Below, piece by piece: positions 19,523-28,757 of a DNA stretch of 64,000 bases. Under the pieces are notes generated by a model that searched no databases, was not told where the DNA came from, and saw only the letters and a program-made list of their open reading frames with translations. A program made the translations under genes and the position numbers. How positions within the stretch are numbered: position 1 is the stretch's first letter; every line of letters starts with the position of its first letter. This stretch comes from Cryobacterium cheniae (GTDB lineage Bacteria; Actinomycetota; Actinomycetes; Actinomycetales; Microbacteriaceae): the NCBI RefSeq assembly GCF_004403395.1, contig NZ_SOGN01000063.1, positions 1 through 64,000 of the forward strand. The letters are read 5' to 3'.

Positions 19523-20038
19523 CTATTCCACCCGATCCCGGGCTAACAGCTGCCACACAGCTTCGACGGCCGCGGCCACCGAGGCCGCTCGGATGCCGGC
19601 CCGATCCCCCTGCAGCCGGAGCGGGATGACCGACGTCTCTGCCCCGCGGGCCAGCCCGAGGAAGACGGTTCCCGGCTCCTGGCCGCCCTGGCCGTCGGGA
19701 CCGGCCACCCCCGTCGTGGCGACGCCGATGTCCGCGGGGCGGCCGTCGACGGCGAGGCGTGTGCGCACCCCCTCGGCCATCTGGACGGCGACCCGCGGAT
19801 GCACCGGGCCGTGCTCCTCGAGGAGAGCCGCGTCCACGCCGAGGAGGGTGTGCTTCAGCGCGCTCTGGTAGGCCACCACTCCCCCGTTGACGACGACGGA
19901 TGCGCCCGGGATGCGGATGAGTTCGGCCGTCAGGGCGCCGCCGGTGAGGGACTCGGCCACGGCGATGGTGAGGCCGCGGCGGGCGAGCTCGCCGACGAGG
20001 CGCGCCGTGGCATCCGTCGTTCGGGGCAGGTCAGCCAC
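19523..20038 (-). CDS. pncC: CinA C-terminal family nicotinamide-nucleotide amidase
   Basis: Stand-alone CinA C-terminal domain protein of 171 residues. Family members hydrolyse NMN to nicotinate mononucleotide in NAD salvage. The AESLTGG motif near the start, VVAYQSALK and TTGVAGPDG are all present. The GTG start overlaps the pgsA stop by eight bases. The position between pgsA and clgR is conserved in actinobacteria. The amidase activity is inferred from the family. Confidence 0.9.
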   Translation of the reverse strand: MADLPRTTDATARLVGELARRGLTIAVAESLTGGALTAELIRIPGASVVVNGGVVAYQSALKHTLLGVDAALLEEHGPVHPRVAVQMAEGVRTRLAVDGRPADIGVATTGVAGPDGQGGQEPGTVFLGLARGAETSVIPLRLQGDRAGIRAASVAAAVEAVWQLLARDRVE

Positions 20039-20630
20039 GGTCGTGCTGGTGCCGGTTGTCGCGGCGCGCGGCCACGAGGTAGTCGATGCCGGTGACGACG
20101 GTGACGATGAGGGCGAGGGCCATGGCAGTCCAGTTGACCCAGTAGATCCAGTCGCCCAGCACCAGCCAGAGCGGCACGAGGGCGAGGGAGATCGCCACGG
20201 ACTGCAGCAGGGTCTTCAGCTTGCCGCCCCGCGACGCCGGGATGACCCGGTCCTTCAGCATGACGAACCGGAACACCGTGATGCCGATTTCGCGCACGAG
20301 GATGACGATGGTCACCCACCACCACAGCTCGCCCAGGATGGAGAGGCAGACCAGGGCGCCACCGGTGAGCACCTTGTCGGCGATCGGATCGAGGATCTTG
20401 CCGAGGTCGGTGACCAGGTTGTGCCGGCGGGCGATGGCCCCGTCGATTCCGTCGGTTGCGATCGCCACGATGAACAGGGCGGCCGCCCACCAGCGCAGCG
20501 CGCCGTCCTGGCCGGCGTCGGTCAGGAGCATCCAGATGAACAGGGGTGCCAGCAGGATGCGCACGACCGTGATCAGGTTCGGGAGGTTCCAGTTGCTGGG
20601 CCGGGCGACCGGCGTGGATGATGTGGCCAT
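20031..20630 (-). CDS. pgsA: CDP-diacylglycerol-glycerol-3-phosphate 3-phosphatidyltransferase
   Basis: Integral membrane CDP-alcohol phosphatidyltransferase of 199 residues. It makes phosphatidylglycerol phosphate. The catalytic DG-x2-A-R-x8-G-x3-D-x3-D signature is complete, beginning DGIDGAIARR and ending LGKILDPIADK. Several hydrophobic segments surround it. It starts three bases after the ftsK stop and overlaps cinA, so ftsK-pgsA-cinA read as one operon. The family includes closely related enzymes, but position and motif favour PgsA. Confidence 0.92.
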   Translation of the reverse strand: MATSSTPVARPSNWNLPNLITVVRILLAPLFIWMLLTDAGQDGALRWWAAALFIVAIATDGIDGAIARRHNLVTDLGKILDPIADKVLTGGALVCLSILGELWWWVTIVILVREIGITVFRFVMLKDRVIPASRGGKLKTLLQSVAISLALVPLWLVLGDWIYWVNWTAMALALIVTVVTGIDYLVAARRDNRHQHDRG

Positions 20631-20633
20631 GGG

Positions 20634-23564
20634 TCAGTCCCTGTCGGTCAGTTGCCAGGCGTCTTCATCGGGGGATGCGTCTTCTTCCGCGTACCCCTCC
20701 GACATTTTGGCGACCGGGTCGTCGGCGTAGCGCGGATCGGGTGGGCCGGGCGTGGGCTGGTGGGCAGCGGATGCCTGCGCGCTGGCGGCGTGGTGCTCGG
20801 CGTCGGAGCCGCGCAGCAGGGCCAGCACGCCGGGCAGCTGCTCCGCGGAGACGAGCACATCGCGCGCCTTCGACCCCTCGGAGGGACCGACGATTTCGCG
20901 GGACTCGAGCAGGTCCATCAGGCGCCCGGCCTTGGCGAAGCCGACCCGGAGTTTGCGCTGCAGCATCGAGGTCGACCCGAACTGGGTCGACACCACCAGT
21001 TCCGCCGCGGCGAGGAGCACCTCGAGGTCGTCTCCGATGTCGGAGTCGATCTCTTTGCGGGGGGCGACCATGGAGACATCCGGCCGGTAATCGGGTCGGG
21101 CCTGCAGGGTGACGTGCTTGACGACCCGTTCGATCTCGGCCTCGTTCACCCAGGCGCCCTGCACGCGGATGGCCTTGGAGGCCCCCATGGGCAGGAACAG
21201 GGCGTCGCCCTGTCCGATCAGCTTGTCGGCGCCCGGCTGGTCGAGGATGACCCGGGAGTCGGTGACGCTGGTCACCGCGAACGCGAGGCGGGAGGGCACG
21301 TTGGCCTTGATCAGGCCCGTGACGACGTCGACGCTGGGGCGCTGGGTGGCGAGCACGAGGTGGATGCCCGAGGCTCGGGCCAGCTGCGTGATGCGCACAA
21401 TCGAGTCTTCGACGTCGCGCGGGGCCACCATCATCAGGTCGGCGAGCTCGTCGACGACGACCAGGAGGTAGGGGTACGGCTTGAGGCTGCGCAGGCTGCC
21501 GGCCGGGAGAACGATCTCGTTGTTGACGACGGCCTTGTTGAAGTCGTCGATGTGGCGGAACCCGAAGCTGGCCAGGTCGTCGTAACGCATGTCCATCTCC
21601 TTCACCACCCACTGCAGCGCTTCGGCGGCCTTTTTCGGGCTGGTGATGATGGGCGTGATCAGGTGAGGGACCCCGGCGTAGGCGGCCAGCTCGACCCGCT
21701 TCGGGTCGATCAGCACCATGCGCACGTCGCTCGGCTTGGCCCGCATGAGCAGGCTGGTGATCATGGAGTTGACGAAGCTGGACTTGCCGGACCCGGTCGA
21801 ACCGGCGACCAGGAGGTGAGGCATTTTGGCGAGGTTGGCGAGCACGAAGCCGCCGCCGACGTCTTTTCCGACGCCGATGGTCATCGGGTGGGTGCTGTTC
21901 GAGGCCGCCGGGGAGCGGAGCACGTCACCGAGGGTGACGATTTCCCGGTCGGTGTTCGGGATCTCGATGCCGATCGCGCTCTTGCCCGGAATGGGCGACA
22001 GGATGCGCACCTCGTTGGACGCGACGGCGTAGGACAGGTTCTTGCTCAGCGCGGTGACCCGCTCCACCTTGACGCCGGGGCCGAGCTGGATTTCGTACTG
22101 CGTCACGGTGGGGCCGCGGGAGAACCCGGTGACTTTCGCGTCGACCTGGAACTGGTTCAGCACCTCGGTGATGGACTTGACGATCTCGTCGTTGGCCGCC
22201 GAGCGGGCCTTGGCCGGCGGACCCTTGGTGAGGGTCGTGTCCGAGGGCAGCAGGTAGGGGGCGGCGGGCTGGTCTGCAGCCGGGGAAACGGTCGACGGCT
22301 TCAGGGACAGTGGGGTGTCCATGACCCCGCCGGCGGCGGCCGCGTCGATGCCGTCGAAACCGGGGAGGACCTCGGTCAGTCCGGTCTGGTCGTCGGCCAG
22401 GAGGCCGGTCGAGGAGCCGTGCGGCAGGTCGATCGCGCCCGTGAAGCGTTTGAGGGCGTCTTCGGCCCGGAGCAGGTCTTCGAGCACCTCGGTGCCGTAG
22501 TGGTCTTTGCTGTGGTCTGCAGGCGGCGGTGTCGTCTCCAGCGCGGTGGCGAAGCTCCCTCGTTTGTCCCCGCCGAGCAGGGTGCTGAGGGGGTCGGCGC
22601 CGGGCGCGCCGGCGGTGTTCGGCCCGGCGGCGCTCGGCCCGGCGGTGTTCGGGCTGGAGCCGGTACCGGCGCCGTGCGCGGTGAGCGGCCCGCCGAAGTC
22701 GGGGTCTTCCTCGCGTTTGCTGGTGTTGCGCCGCCACCAGGGCAGCGCCCCCGCGTCCTCGTCGACGTCGTCGACCCCGTCCAGTTCGACCTGAACGGCT
22801 TTCTCGTGCTTCGCCTCCCGCGCGGCGGCGCGCTGCTCGGGATCGGGGAGCTGGGCGCCGAACAGCCAGGCGTAGAGTTCGCGGCTGCGCTGGCCGATGC
22901 GGTTGGGCGGGGTCTTGGTGATGATGAACAGGCTCAGGGCGAGCAGCAGGATGACGACGATGGTGGCGCCGATCGACGTCGTCAGGTAGATCAGGGGCGC
23001 GGCGATCATCCAGCCGATGACGCCGCCGGCCAGCGCGAGGGTCTCCATGCCGTCGCTGGGAGCGGGCTGGCCGCCGAAGATGTGGCAGAGACCCGACACC
23101 GAGACGAGCAGCACGGAGAGTCCGATGCCGATGCGGCCGTTGTCGTGCACCGAGCTGGGCTTGCGGAACAGCCAGAGGGAGAAAAGCAGCATGATCACGG
23201 GCAGGGCGAACGCGACCCGCCCGAACCAGCCACCGAAGGACCAGGCGTCGAGGGTCTGGGCGACCGTGTTGTTGATCAGGAACCACTCGATCACGGCGCC
23301 GGCGATCGAGAGGAGCACGAGGAAGAAGGGCAGGCCGTCGCGGCGTTCCTCCTTGGAGAGCTGCTCCGGGCCGAGCGCCCGGGCGGCGCCGCCGGTGACG
23401 TGGGCCAGGGCCATCCAGGAACGCACGAGCAGGCTCGGCTTGACCTCCACCGCGGTGAACTTGACCGTTTTCTGGGCGGCGGTGCGGGCTGCGGGCTTCC
23501 GCGCCGGGGTGCCGCGCGCAGGCGTGCTGCGGGCGCGACCGTTCGACTTAGTGCTCGTAGCCAT
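20634..23564 (-). CDS. ftsK: DNA translocase FtsK
   Basis: Septal DNA translocase of 976 residues that moves the chromosome terminus during division. Several N-terminal membrane segments lie between about residues 80 and 240. A low-complexity linker follows and contains a 15-base tandem repeat. The motor has a Walker [14 protein letters not shown] and the Walker [14 protein letters not shown]. The C-terminal gamma winged helix reads [20 protein letters not shown]. An ATG at 23564 is chosen; a GTG 16 codons upstream is in frame, but its added residues look non-conserved. It follows rnj by about 120 bases. Confidence 0.94.
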   Translation of the reverse strand: MATSTKSNGRARSTPARGTPARKPAARTAAQKTVKFTAVEVKPSLLVRSWMALAHVTGGAARALGPEQLSKEERRDGLPFFLVLLSIAGAVIEWFLINNTVAQTLDAWSFGGWFGRVAFALPVIMLLFSLWLFRKPSSVHDNGRIGIGLSVLLVSVSGLCHIFGGQPAPSDGMETLALAGGVIGWMIAAPLIYLTTSIGATIVVILLLALSLFIITKTPPNRIGQRSRELYAWLFGAQLPDPEQRAAAREAKHEKAVQVELDGVDDVDEDAGALPWWRRNTSKREEDPDFGGPLTAHGAGTGSSPNTAGPSAAGPNTAGAPGADPLSTLLGGDKRGSFATALETTPPPADHSKDHYGTEVLEDLLRAEDALKRFTGAIDLPHGSSTGLLADDQTGLTEVLPGFDGIDAAAAGGVMDTPLSLKPSTVSPAADQPAAPYLLPSDTTLTKGPPAKARSAANDEIVKSITEVLNQFQVDAKVTGFSRGPTVTQYEIQLGPGVKVERVTALSKNLSYAVASNEVRILSPIPGKSAIGIEIPNTDREIVTLGDVLRSPAASNSTHPMTIGVGKDVGGGFVLANLAKMPHLLVAGSTGSGKSSFVNSMITSLLMRAKPSDVRMVLIDPKRVELAAYAGVPHLITPIITSPKKAAEALQWVVKEMDMRYDDLASFGFRHIDDFNKAVVNNEIVLPAGSLRSLKPYPYLLVVVDELADLMMVAPRDVEDSIVRITQLARASGIHLVLATQRPSVDVVTGLIKANVPSRLAFAVTSVTDSRVILDQPGADKLIGQGDALFLPMGASKAIRVQGAWVNEAEIERVVKHVTLQARPDYRPDVSMVAPRKEIDSDIGDDLEVLLAAAELVVSTQFGSTSMLQRKLRVGFAKAGRLMDLLESREIVGPSEGSKARDVLVSAEQLPGVLALLRGSDAEHHAASAQASAAHQPTPGPPDPRYADDPVAKMSEGYAEEDASPDEDAWQLTDRD
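22612..22656. repeat. 15-bp tandem repeat, three copies, in the ftsK linker
   Basis: GCGGTGTTCGGCCCG and two diverged copies (GCGGCGCTCGGCCCG, GCGGTGTTCGGGCTG) lie in tandem. On the coding strand they give glycine/proline/asparagine-rich units in the disordered linker between the membrane and motor domains. Confidence 0.75.
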
Positions 23565-23657
23565 GCACCTACGGTACTTCGAACCCCCGACATTGGGGTG
23601 CAGGCACGCCACAACGCCTGCGGGCGACGATCACCGACCGTGAGATCGGGAGCAGGC

Positions 23658-23672
23658 GGATGCCCGGCATCC
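23658..23672 (-). terminator. Small hairpin after rnj
   Basis: GGATGCC-c-GGCATCC is a perfect seven-base inverted repeat about 15 bases beyond the stop of the RNase J gene, in the 123-base gap before ftsK. No U-tract follows. GGATGC is a very frequent hexamer in this sequence, so part of the symmetry may be coincidental. Confidence 0.35.
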
Positions 23673-23687
23673 GTCGCCTCGACCGGA

Positions 23688-25364
23688 TCAGGCCTCGATC
23701 ACCAGGGGGACGATCATCGGGCGGCGGCGGAAGGCGGTGTTCACCCAACGACCGACCGTGCGGCGCACGATCTGCTGCAGCGCGAACGGGTCGCGAACCC
23801 CGTGCTCGGCGGCCTCGGCCAGGGCGGCCGCGATTTTCGGCCGCACGGCGTCGAACACGGAGTCGTCCTCGGCGAAGCCTTTCGCGTGGATCTCCGGCCC
23901 GACGATCACCTTGCCGGTGGCGGCGTCGACCACGACGATGATCGAGATGAAGCCCTCCTCGGCGAGGGTGCGGCGGTCCTTGAGGTCGGCCTCGGTGATC
24001 TCGCCGACGGTGGACCCGTCGACGTAGACATAACCGAGATCGAGTTGGCCGACCGTGGTGGCCACGCCGTCCTTGAGGTCGATGACCGTGCCGTCCTCGG
24101 CGAGGATCACGTTCGCCTCCGGCACGCCGGTCTCCATCGCGAGCTTCGCGTTGGCGACCAGGTGCCGGTATTCGCCGTGCACGGGCAGCACGTTCTTCGG
24201 CTTCAGGATGTTGTAGCAGTAGGTCAGCTCCCCGGCGGCGGCATGCCCGGAGACGTGCACCTTCGCGTTGCCCTTGTGCACCACCGCGGCGCCCAGCTTC
24301 GTCAGGCCGTCGATGATGCGGTAGACCGCGTTCTCGTTGCCGGGGATGAGGCTGGATGCCAGGATGACGGTGTCGCCGTGGCCGACCTCGATCTGGTGGT
24401 CCTGGTTGACCATCCGGCTGAGCACGGCCATCGGCTCGCCCTGCGAGCCCGTGGACATGTAGACGATCTTGTCGCCGGGGATGTTGCCGGCCTTCTTGAA
24501 GTCGACCAGCACTCCCTCCGGCACCCGCAGGTGGCCGAGGTCGGCGGCGATGGTCATGTTGCGCACCATCGACCGGCCCAGGAGGGCGACCCGGCGCCCG
24601 TTCGCGTGGGCGGCGTCGAGCACCTGCTGCACCCGGTGCACATGGCTGGAAAAGCTGGCCACGATCACCCGGCGCGGAGCCCGGGCGATGACGTCGTCGA
24701 GCACGGGGCCGATGGAGCGTTCCGTGGGTGTGAAGCCCGGGACATCCGCGTTGGTGGAATCGACCAGGAACAGGTCGACGCCCTCGGTGCCGAGGCGTGC
24801 GAATTCGCGCAGGTCGGTGAGGCGGCCATCCAGCGGCAGCTGATCCATTTTGAAGTCGCCGGTGTGCAGCACGGTTCCGCCGGCGGTCTTGATGGCCACG
24901 GCCAGGGCGTCGGGGATGGAGTGGTTGACGGCGACGAATTCGAGGTTGAACGGGCCGAGCCGTTCCGTCTGCCCCTCTTTGACCTGCAGCGTGTACGGCG
25001 TGATCCGGTGTTCCTTGAGCTTCGCCTCGATGAACGCGAGGGTCAGTCCGGAACCGATCAGGGGGATGTCCGCGCGGAGCTTCAAGAGGTAGGGGACGGC
25101 GCCGATGTGGTCCTCGTGGCCGTGGGTGAGCACGACCGCGAGGATGTCGTCGAGGCGGTCCCTGATGGGGCTGAAGTCGGGCAGGATCAGGTCCACGCCG
25201 GGCTGGTGCTCCTCGGGGAACAGCACCCCGCAGTCGACGATCAGCAGCTTCCCGTCGATCTCGAACGTGGTCATGTTGCGGCCGATTTCGCCCAGGCCGC
25301 CGATCGGCGTGATGCGGAGGGTTCCCGCCTTGAGCGGGGCCGGGTCGTACACGTCGATGGGCAC
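23688..25364 (-). CDS. rnj: Ribonuclease J (first copy)
   Basis: Metallo-beta-lactamase ribonuclease of 558 residues with 5'-3' exo- and endonuclease activity in RNA decay and rRNA maturation. The zinc motif HGHEDHIG (81-88) is intact, as are NHSIPD, GDFKMDQ and the beta-CASP motifs SSFSSHVHRVQQ and HVSGHA. Gene order dapA-rnj-ftsK is the standard actinobacterial arrangement, so this is the ancestral copy. The start ATG lies 28 bases after the dapA stop. A second full-length RNase J occurs at 38851-40539. Confidence 0.95.
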   Translation of the reverse strand: MPIDVYDPAPLKAGTLRITPIGGLGEIGRNMTTFEIDGKLLIVDCGVLFPEEHQPGVDLILPDFSPIRDRLDDILAVVLTHGHEDHIGAVPYLLKLRADIPLIGSGLTLAFIEAKLKEHRITPYTLQVKEGQTERLGPFNLEFVAVNHSIPDALAVAIKTAGGTVLHTGDFKMDQLPLDGRLTDLREFARLGTEGVDLFLVDSTNADVPGFTPTERSIGPVLDDVIARAPRRVIVASFSSHVHRVQQVLDAAHANGRRVALLGRSMVRNMTIAADLGHLRVPEGVLVDFKKAGNIPGDKIVYMSTGSQGEPMAVLSRMVNQDHQIEVGHGDTVILASSLIPGNENAVYRIIDGLTKLGAAVVHKGNAKVHVSGHAAAGELTYCYNILKPKNVLPVHGEYRHLVANAKLAMETGVPEANVILAEDGTVIDLKDGVATTVGQLDLGYVYVDGSTVGEITEADLKDRRTLAEEGFISIIVVVDAATGKVIVGPEIHAKGFAEDDSVFDAVRPKIAAALAEAAEHGVRDPFALQQIVRRTVGRWVNTAFRRRPMIVPLVIEA

Positions 25365-25392
25365 AGGTCCTCCTCGGGGTTCGGTGGGACGG

Positions 25393-26364
25393 TTAGCGTG
25401 TCGTTCCGGCGACCCTCGGCAGGGCGCCGCCGGCCGCGGCGTTGCGGTCCGGCCGGAAATTGGAGAAGTCGACCCCGGGAATGTTCTTGACCAGGTCGAT
25501 TTCGTCTTCGATATGGGCAGCTTCCCACTCTTCCGGACCGACCAGGGGAAGGCGCACGCGCGGGCTGTTGATGCGGCCGAGGCCGTGCAGGATGTATTTG
25601 ACCGCGACCGTGCCGGGAACGTGCGTCATGCAGGCCCGCACCAGCGGTTCGAGCTGCTGGTGCGCGAAGGTGGCCGCCTTCAGGTCGCCCGCGTTCACGG
25701 CGTCGACCATCTGGCGGTACGGGGTGGCGGCGATGTTCGCGGTGACCCCGATCAGGCCGGTCGCCCCGATCGAGAGGTGCGGCAGAACGTTGGGGTCGTC
25801 GCCGGAGAAGTACATCAGGTCGGTCTGGTTGAGCACGCGGCTGACCTGGGCCAGGTCACCCTTGGCGTCTTTGACGGCGAGGATGTTCGGGTGCTTCGCG
25901 GCCCGCAGGATCGTCTTGTATTCGATCGGGATGCCGGTGCGACCGGGGATGTCGTACAGGATCACCGGCAGGTCGGTGGCATCCGCGATCATCCGGAAGT
26001 GGGTGAGCACGCCGGCCTGGGTGGGCTTGTTGTAGTACGGGGTGACGATCATGTTGCCATCGGCGCCCGCCTTCTCGCTCTGCTTGGCCAGCTGCATGGC
26101 GTGCGCGGTCTCGTTGGACCCGCCGCCGGTGATGATCTTCGCGCGGCCGCCTGAGACGTCCTTGCCGACCTCGACCAGGCGGATCTTCTCGGCGTCGGTG
26201 AGGGTGGACGTCTCCCCGGTGGTGCCGGTGACGACGATGCCGTCGGCGCCGGCCTTGATGACATCGTCGATGTGCTGGGCGACGCCCGCCCAGTCGACTT
26301 CGCCGTCAGCGGTGAACGGAGTCACCAGGGCGACGAGGACCTGGCCGAAGGGGTTCTGAGACAT
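25393..26364 (-). CDS. dapA: 4-hydroxy-tetrahydrodipicolinate synthase DapA
   Basis: Class I aldolase of 323 residues. It condenses pyruvate and aspartate semialdehyde at the start of the diaminopimelate pathway. The Schiff-base lysine is in the AVKDAKGDL motif. The catalytic tyrosine is in YDIPGRTG, and the GTTGETSTL substrate loop is present. The ATG at 26364 (MSQNPFGQV) is taken as the start; an upstream extension is possible but unlike the family. It lies between thyX and rnj, the usual order. Confidence 0.94.
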   Translation of the reverse strand: MSQNPFGQVLVALVTPFTADGEVDWAGVAQHIDDVIKAGADGIVVTGTTGETSTLTDAEKIRLVEVGKDVSGGRAKIITGGGSNETAHAMQLAKQSEKAGADGNMIVTPYYNKPTQAGVLTHFRMIADATDLPVILYDIPGRTGIPIEYKTILRAAKHPNILAVKDAKGDLAQVSRVLNQTDLMYFSGDDPNVLPHLSIGATGLIGVTANIAATPYRQMVDAVNAGDLKAATFAHQQLEPLVRACMTHVPGTVAVKYILHGLGRINSPRVRLPLVGPEEWEAAHIEDEIDLVKNIPGVDFSNFRPDRNAAAGGALPRVAGTTR

Positions 26365-26421
26365 AGACACGAGAGACAGGTTACCGGTCAGCGTGGGGCC
26401 GTGCACCGCCGCGGCGTCACG

Positions 26422-27159
26422 TTACGGGGCGACGCGACCGTTCTTGTTGAAGGCGGCGTAGGTGAGCGGCATCAGGAGCGCGAACTGGTCTTCCATCTTC
26501 TCGGCGCACATCTCGATCTCGCGCTGCGGGAACGACGGGAAATGGGTTCCCTCGCGCTTGGTGCGCAGGCTGAGGAAGTTCATCAGCGACCGGGCGTTCA
26601 TGGTCACGTACATCGAGGAGAAGATGTTCAGCGGCAACACGATGCGGGCGACCTCGCGGGCCACGCCGGCTTCGAGCATCCGCTGGTATGACGCGTAGGC
26701 GTGCGCGGAGGCCTCACGGGTCAGCTGGTCGACCAGCGCGGCCTGCTCGGCGGTGCCGGGCAGGAAGTCGTAAGCGCCGGGCTTGCCGACCTGCACGAGG
26801 TTGCGGGTGGCGGACGGAACGTAGAAGACCGGGTTCAGCTCGCGGTAGCGGCCCGATTCCTCGTTGTAGGAGGCGATCCGGTGCCGCATGAACTCGCGGA
26901 ACACGAAGATCGGCGCCTGCACGTAGAAGGTCATCGAGTTGTGCTCGAACGGCGAGCCGTGGCGGTCGCGCATGAGGTAATTGATCAGCCCGGCGTCGCC
27001 CTTGCCCGCGGCTTCGGCATCCGACTCCTCGAGCAGGGCCTTGGTCAGGGTCTGCTCCCCCTGCGTGGACACCCGTGCGGCGAACAACACATCGGAGTCG
27101 TGGGCGCTGGCGCGAACCAGCTCAACGGTCACATCGGAGCGGAACTCGATTTCAGGCAC
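26422..27159 (-). CDS. thyX: Flavin-dependent thymidylate synthase ThyX
   Basis: FAD-dependent thymidylate synthase of 245 residues. It makes dTMP from dUMP with reduced flavin and methylenetetrahydrofolate. The signature RHRIASYNEESGRY carries the ThyX motif RHR-x7-S. The GTG at 27159 (MPEIEFRSD) is chosen as start. The open frame continues far upstream, but that part lacks family similarity and runs antisense to the thioredoxin gene. It is divergent from the thioredoxin-like gene and 57 bases upstream of dapA. Confidence 0.95.
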   Translation of the reverse strand: MPEIEFRSDVTVELVRASAHDSDVLFAARVSTQGEQTLTKALLEESDAEAAGKGDAGLINYLMRDRHGSPFEHNSMTFYVQAPIFVFREFMRHRIASYNEESGRYRELNPVFYVPSATRNLVQVGKPGAYDFLPGTAEQAALVDQLTREASAHAYASYQRMLEAGVAREVARIVLPLNIFSSMYVTMNARSLMNFLSLRTKREGTHFPSFPQREIEMCAEKMEDQFALLMPLTYAAFNKNGRVAP

Positions 27160-27237
27160 GGCTAAACGATACCTGCTGGATGCGTAACCTGTCGTCACAC
27201 AGGCCGGCCCGGCCCGGGATCCTTGTAACGTCGCAGC

Positions 27238-27711
27238 ATGAATCCGATCTCGGCCCTGAGCCTCGTGCTGGTGCTCGTGGCGGTCGCCACCGTTCTGGGC
27301 TTGCTGTGGCGGTCCCGTCAGGGGCGCGCCGCCGTGGTCGCCCCGGGTACCCCGGACGCGCCCGGTCGGCCGGACGCGCTCACGCCGGCGGATGTCGGCA
27401 GCCGGGGTCCGTTCGGCGCGAACGCCACTCTCGTGCAGTTCTCCACCCGTCAGTGCGCCCGCTGCCCCGGCACCCGGGTGCTCCTCGCCGGACTGGCCCG
27501 GTCCCGTCCCGGCGTCGCGCACCTGGACGTCGACCTCACCCACCGGCGCGACCTCGCGAACCGGTTCGGAATCCTGCAGACCCCGACCACGCTCATCCTG
27601 GACGGCACGGGACGGGTGCGGGCCAGAATCGGCGGCGTTCCGAGCCGGGACGTTGTCCTCCAGCAACTCGACGATCTCTCCGGGAGCACCCATGACCAAC
27701 TCGCCCGCTGA
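27238..27711 (+). CDS. Membrane-anchored thioredoxin-like protein
   Basis: Protein of 157 residues with an N-terminal membrane anchor (about 5-24) followed by a thioredoxin-like domain. The active site is C-A-R-C-P around residue 76, and the cis-proline region QTPTTLILDG is typical. The redox domain should face outside the cytoplasm. The stop overlaps the start of the DUF4395 gene by 20 bases, a pairing common in Microbacteriaceae and related groups. It may serve thiol-disulphide exchange on exported proteins; its partner is unknown. Confidence 0.82.
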   Translation: MNPISALSLVLVLVAVATVLGLLWRSRQGRAAVVAPGTPDAPGRPDALTPADVGSRGPFGANATLVQFSTRQCARCPGTRVLLAGLARSRPGVAHLDVDLTHRRDLANRFGILQTPTTLILDGTGRVRARIGGVPSRDVVLQQLDDLSGSTHDQLAR

Positions 27712-28216
27712 TTCCCGGCCGCAGCCCGCGGCGCGCCGGCGACGCCCGGAGCGCCCGGACCTCGACCCGCGCGGACCACGCTTCGGCGCCGCGATCACGG
27801 CCGTTCTGCTCCTGGTGGTGGTGTTCCTGGCGCTGACCGGGGCATCCGTCGCCGCCCTCGTTCTGCTGAGCGTTCTCGCGGCCCTCTTCGCCTGGGGTGC
27901 GTTCGCCGGCGCCGGGCGCCACCCCTACGGCGCACTGTTCAAGGCGTACGTGCGGCCGCGGCTCGGACCGCCCGACGCCCTCGAGAACGCGGCCCCGCCG
28001 ACGTTCGCCCAGGGTATCGGCCTGCTGGTCACGGTGACCGGCGTGGTGCTCGGCCTGGCCGGCCTGGAGTCCGCCGTCGGCGTCTCCGCCGCCGTCGCGT
28101 TCGTCGCGGCGTTCCTCAACGCCGTGTTCGACTACTGCCTCGGCTGCCAGCTGTACCTGCTGCTGGTGCGAGCGGGAATCCTCGGCCGCGGACAGACGGC
28201 GGTGGCCGGGGGCTGA
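27692..28216 (+). CDS. DUF4395 family membrane protein
   Basis: Protein of 174 residues starting at the ATG at 27692. It has a basic, arginine-rich N-terminus and about four hydrophobic segments, and belongs to DUF4395. A conserved pair of cysteines lies in the DYCLGCQLYLL motif near the C-terminus. Such a C-x2-C at a membrane face suggests redox exchange with the thioredoxin-like protein encoded just upstream with overlapping ends. The function is not established. It resembles a membrane electron-relay partner by context only. Confidence 0.8.
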   Translation: MTNSPADSRPQPAARRRRPERPDLDPRGPRFGAAITAVLLLVVVFLALTGASVAALVLLSVLAALFAWGAFAGAGRHPYGALFKAYVRPRLGPPDALENAAPPTFAQGIGLLVTVTGVVLGLAGLESAVGVSAAVAFVAAFLNAVFDYCLGCQLYLLLVRAGILGRGQTAVAGG

Positions 28217-28315
28217 CCGGGGCCGCGGCGCCTTCCCTGATCATCAGCTGGGAGTGAACCCTATGTGGGTCGAGGCGACAGTTAGGCTGAAGCTCCACTT
28301 TCAGGAGGCAACACC

Positions 28316-28741
28316 ATGGCACTGACCAGCGAAGCGACCACCGTCTGGACCGGCGATCTGAAGTCCGGCAGCGGTACCGTCACCCTCGACTCCTCCAAGA
28401 CCGCCGAGTTCCCGGTCACCTGGCAGGCGCGGTCCGCCGGCACCCCGGATACGACCAACCCGGAGGAACTCCTCGGCGCCGCTCACGCGGCCTGCTTCTC
28501 GATGGCGCTGGCCAACGGCCTCAGCGCCGGCGGGCACACCCCGGACAACATCCAGACCACCGCGGCCGTCACCTTCGAAGCCGGCGTCGGCGTCGTGGGC
28601 AGCCACCTCCTGGTCAGCGCCAAGGTTCCCGGTCTGACCGAAGACGAGTTCGCGGTCTACGCCGAGGACGCCAAGGCCAACTGCCCGATCTCGAAGGCGC
28701 TCGCGGGCATCCCGATCACCATCGAAGCCGAGCTGGCCTAG
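28316..28741 (+). CDS. osmC: OsmC-type peroxiredoxin
   Basis: Protein of 141 residues in the OsmC branch of the OsmC/Ohr family. These enzymes reduce organic and inorganic hydroperoxides. The two redox cysteines are in AHAACFSMAL and NCPISKALAG. GGAGG lies before the ATG. The gene stands 99 bases after the DUF4395 gene and directly upstream of an epimerase gene in the same direction. OsmC rather than Ohr is chosen from the HAACFSMAL and NCPISK context. Confidence 0.92.
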   Translation: MALTSEATTVWTGDLKSGSGTVTLDSSKTAEFPVTWQARSAGTPDTTNPEELLGAAHAACFSMALANGLSAGGHTPDNIQTTAAVTFEAGVGVVGSHLLVSAKVPGLTEDEFAVYAEDAKANCPISKALAGIPITIEAELA

Positions 28742-28757
28742 GCCCGGCCCGCAGACG

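Noticed and set aside
23565-23612. GTG start adding 16 codons to ftsK
   Set aside because: The extra residues lack family similarity; the ATG at 23564 starts the basic N-terminus, although its ribosome site is weak.
20652-25490. A 1612-codon open frame antisense to ftsK and RNase J
   Set aside because: It spans two well-supported genes and their gap and has no recognisable domain; it is a codon-bias shadow.
26422-27798. A longer thyX starting far upstream
   Set aside because: The extension is antisense to the thioredoxin-like gene and is unlike ThyX; the GTG at 27159 gives the family's normal length.
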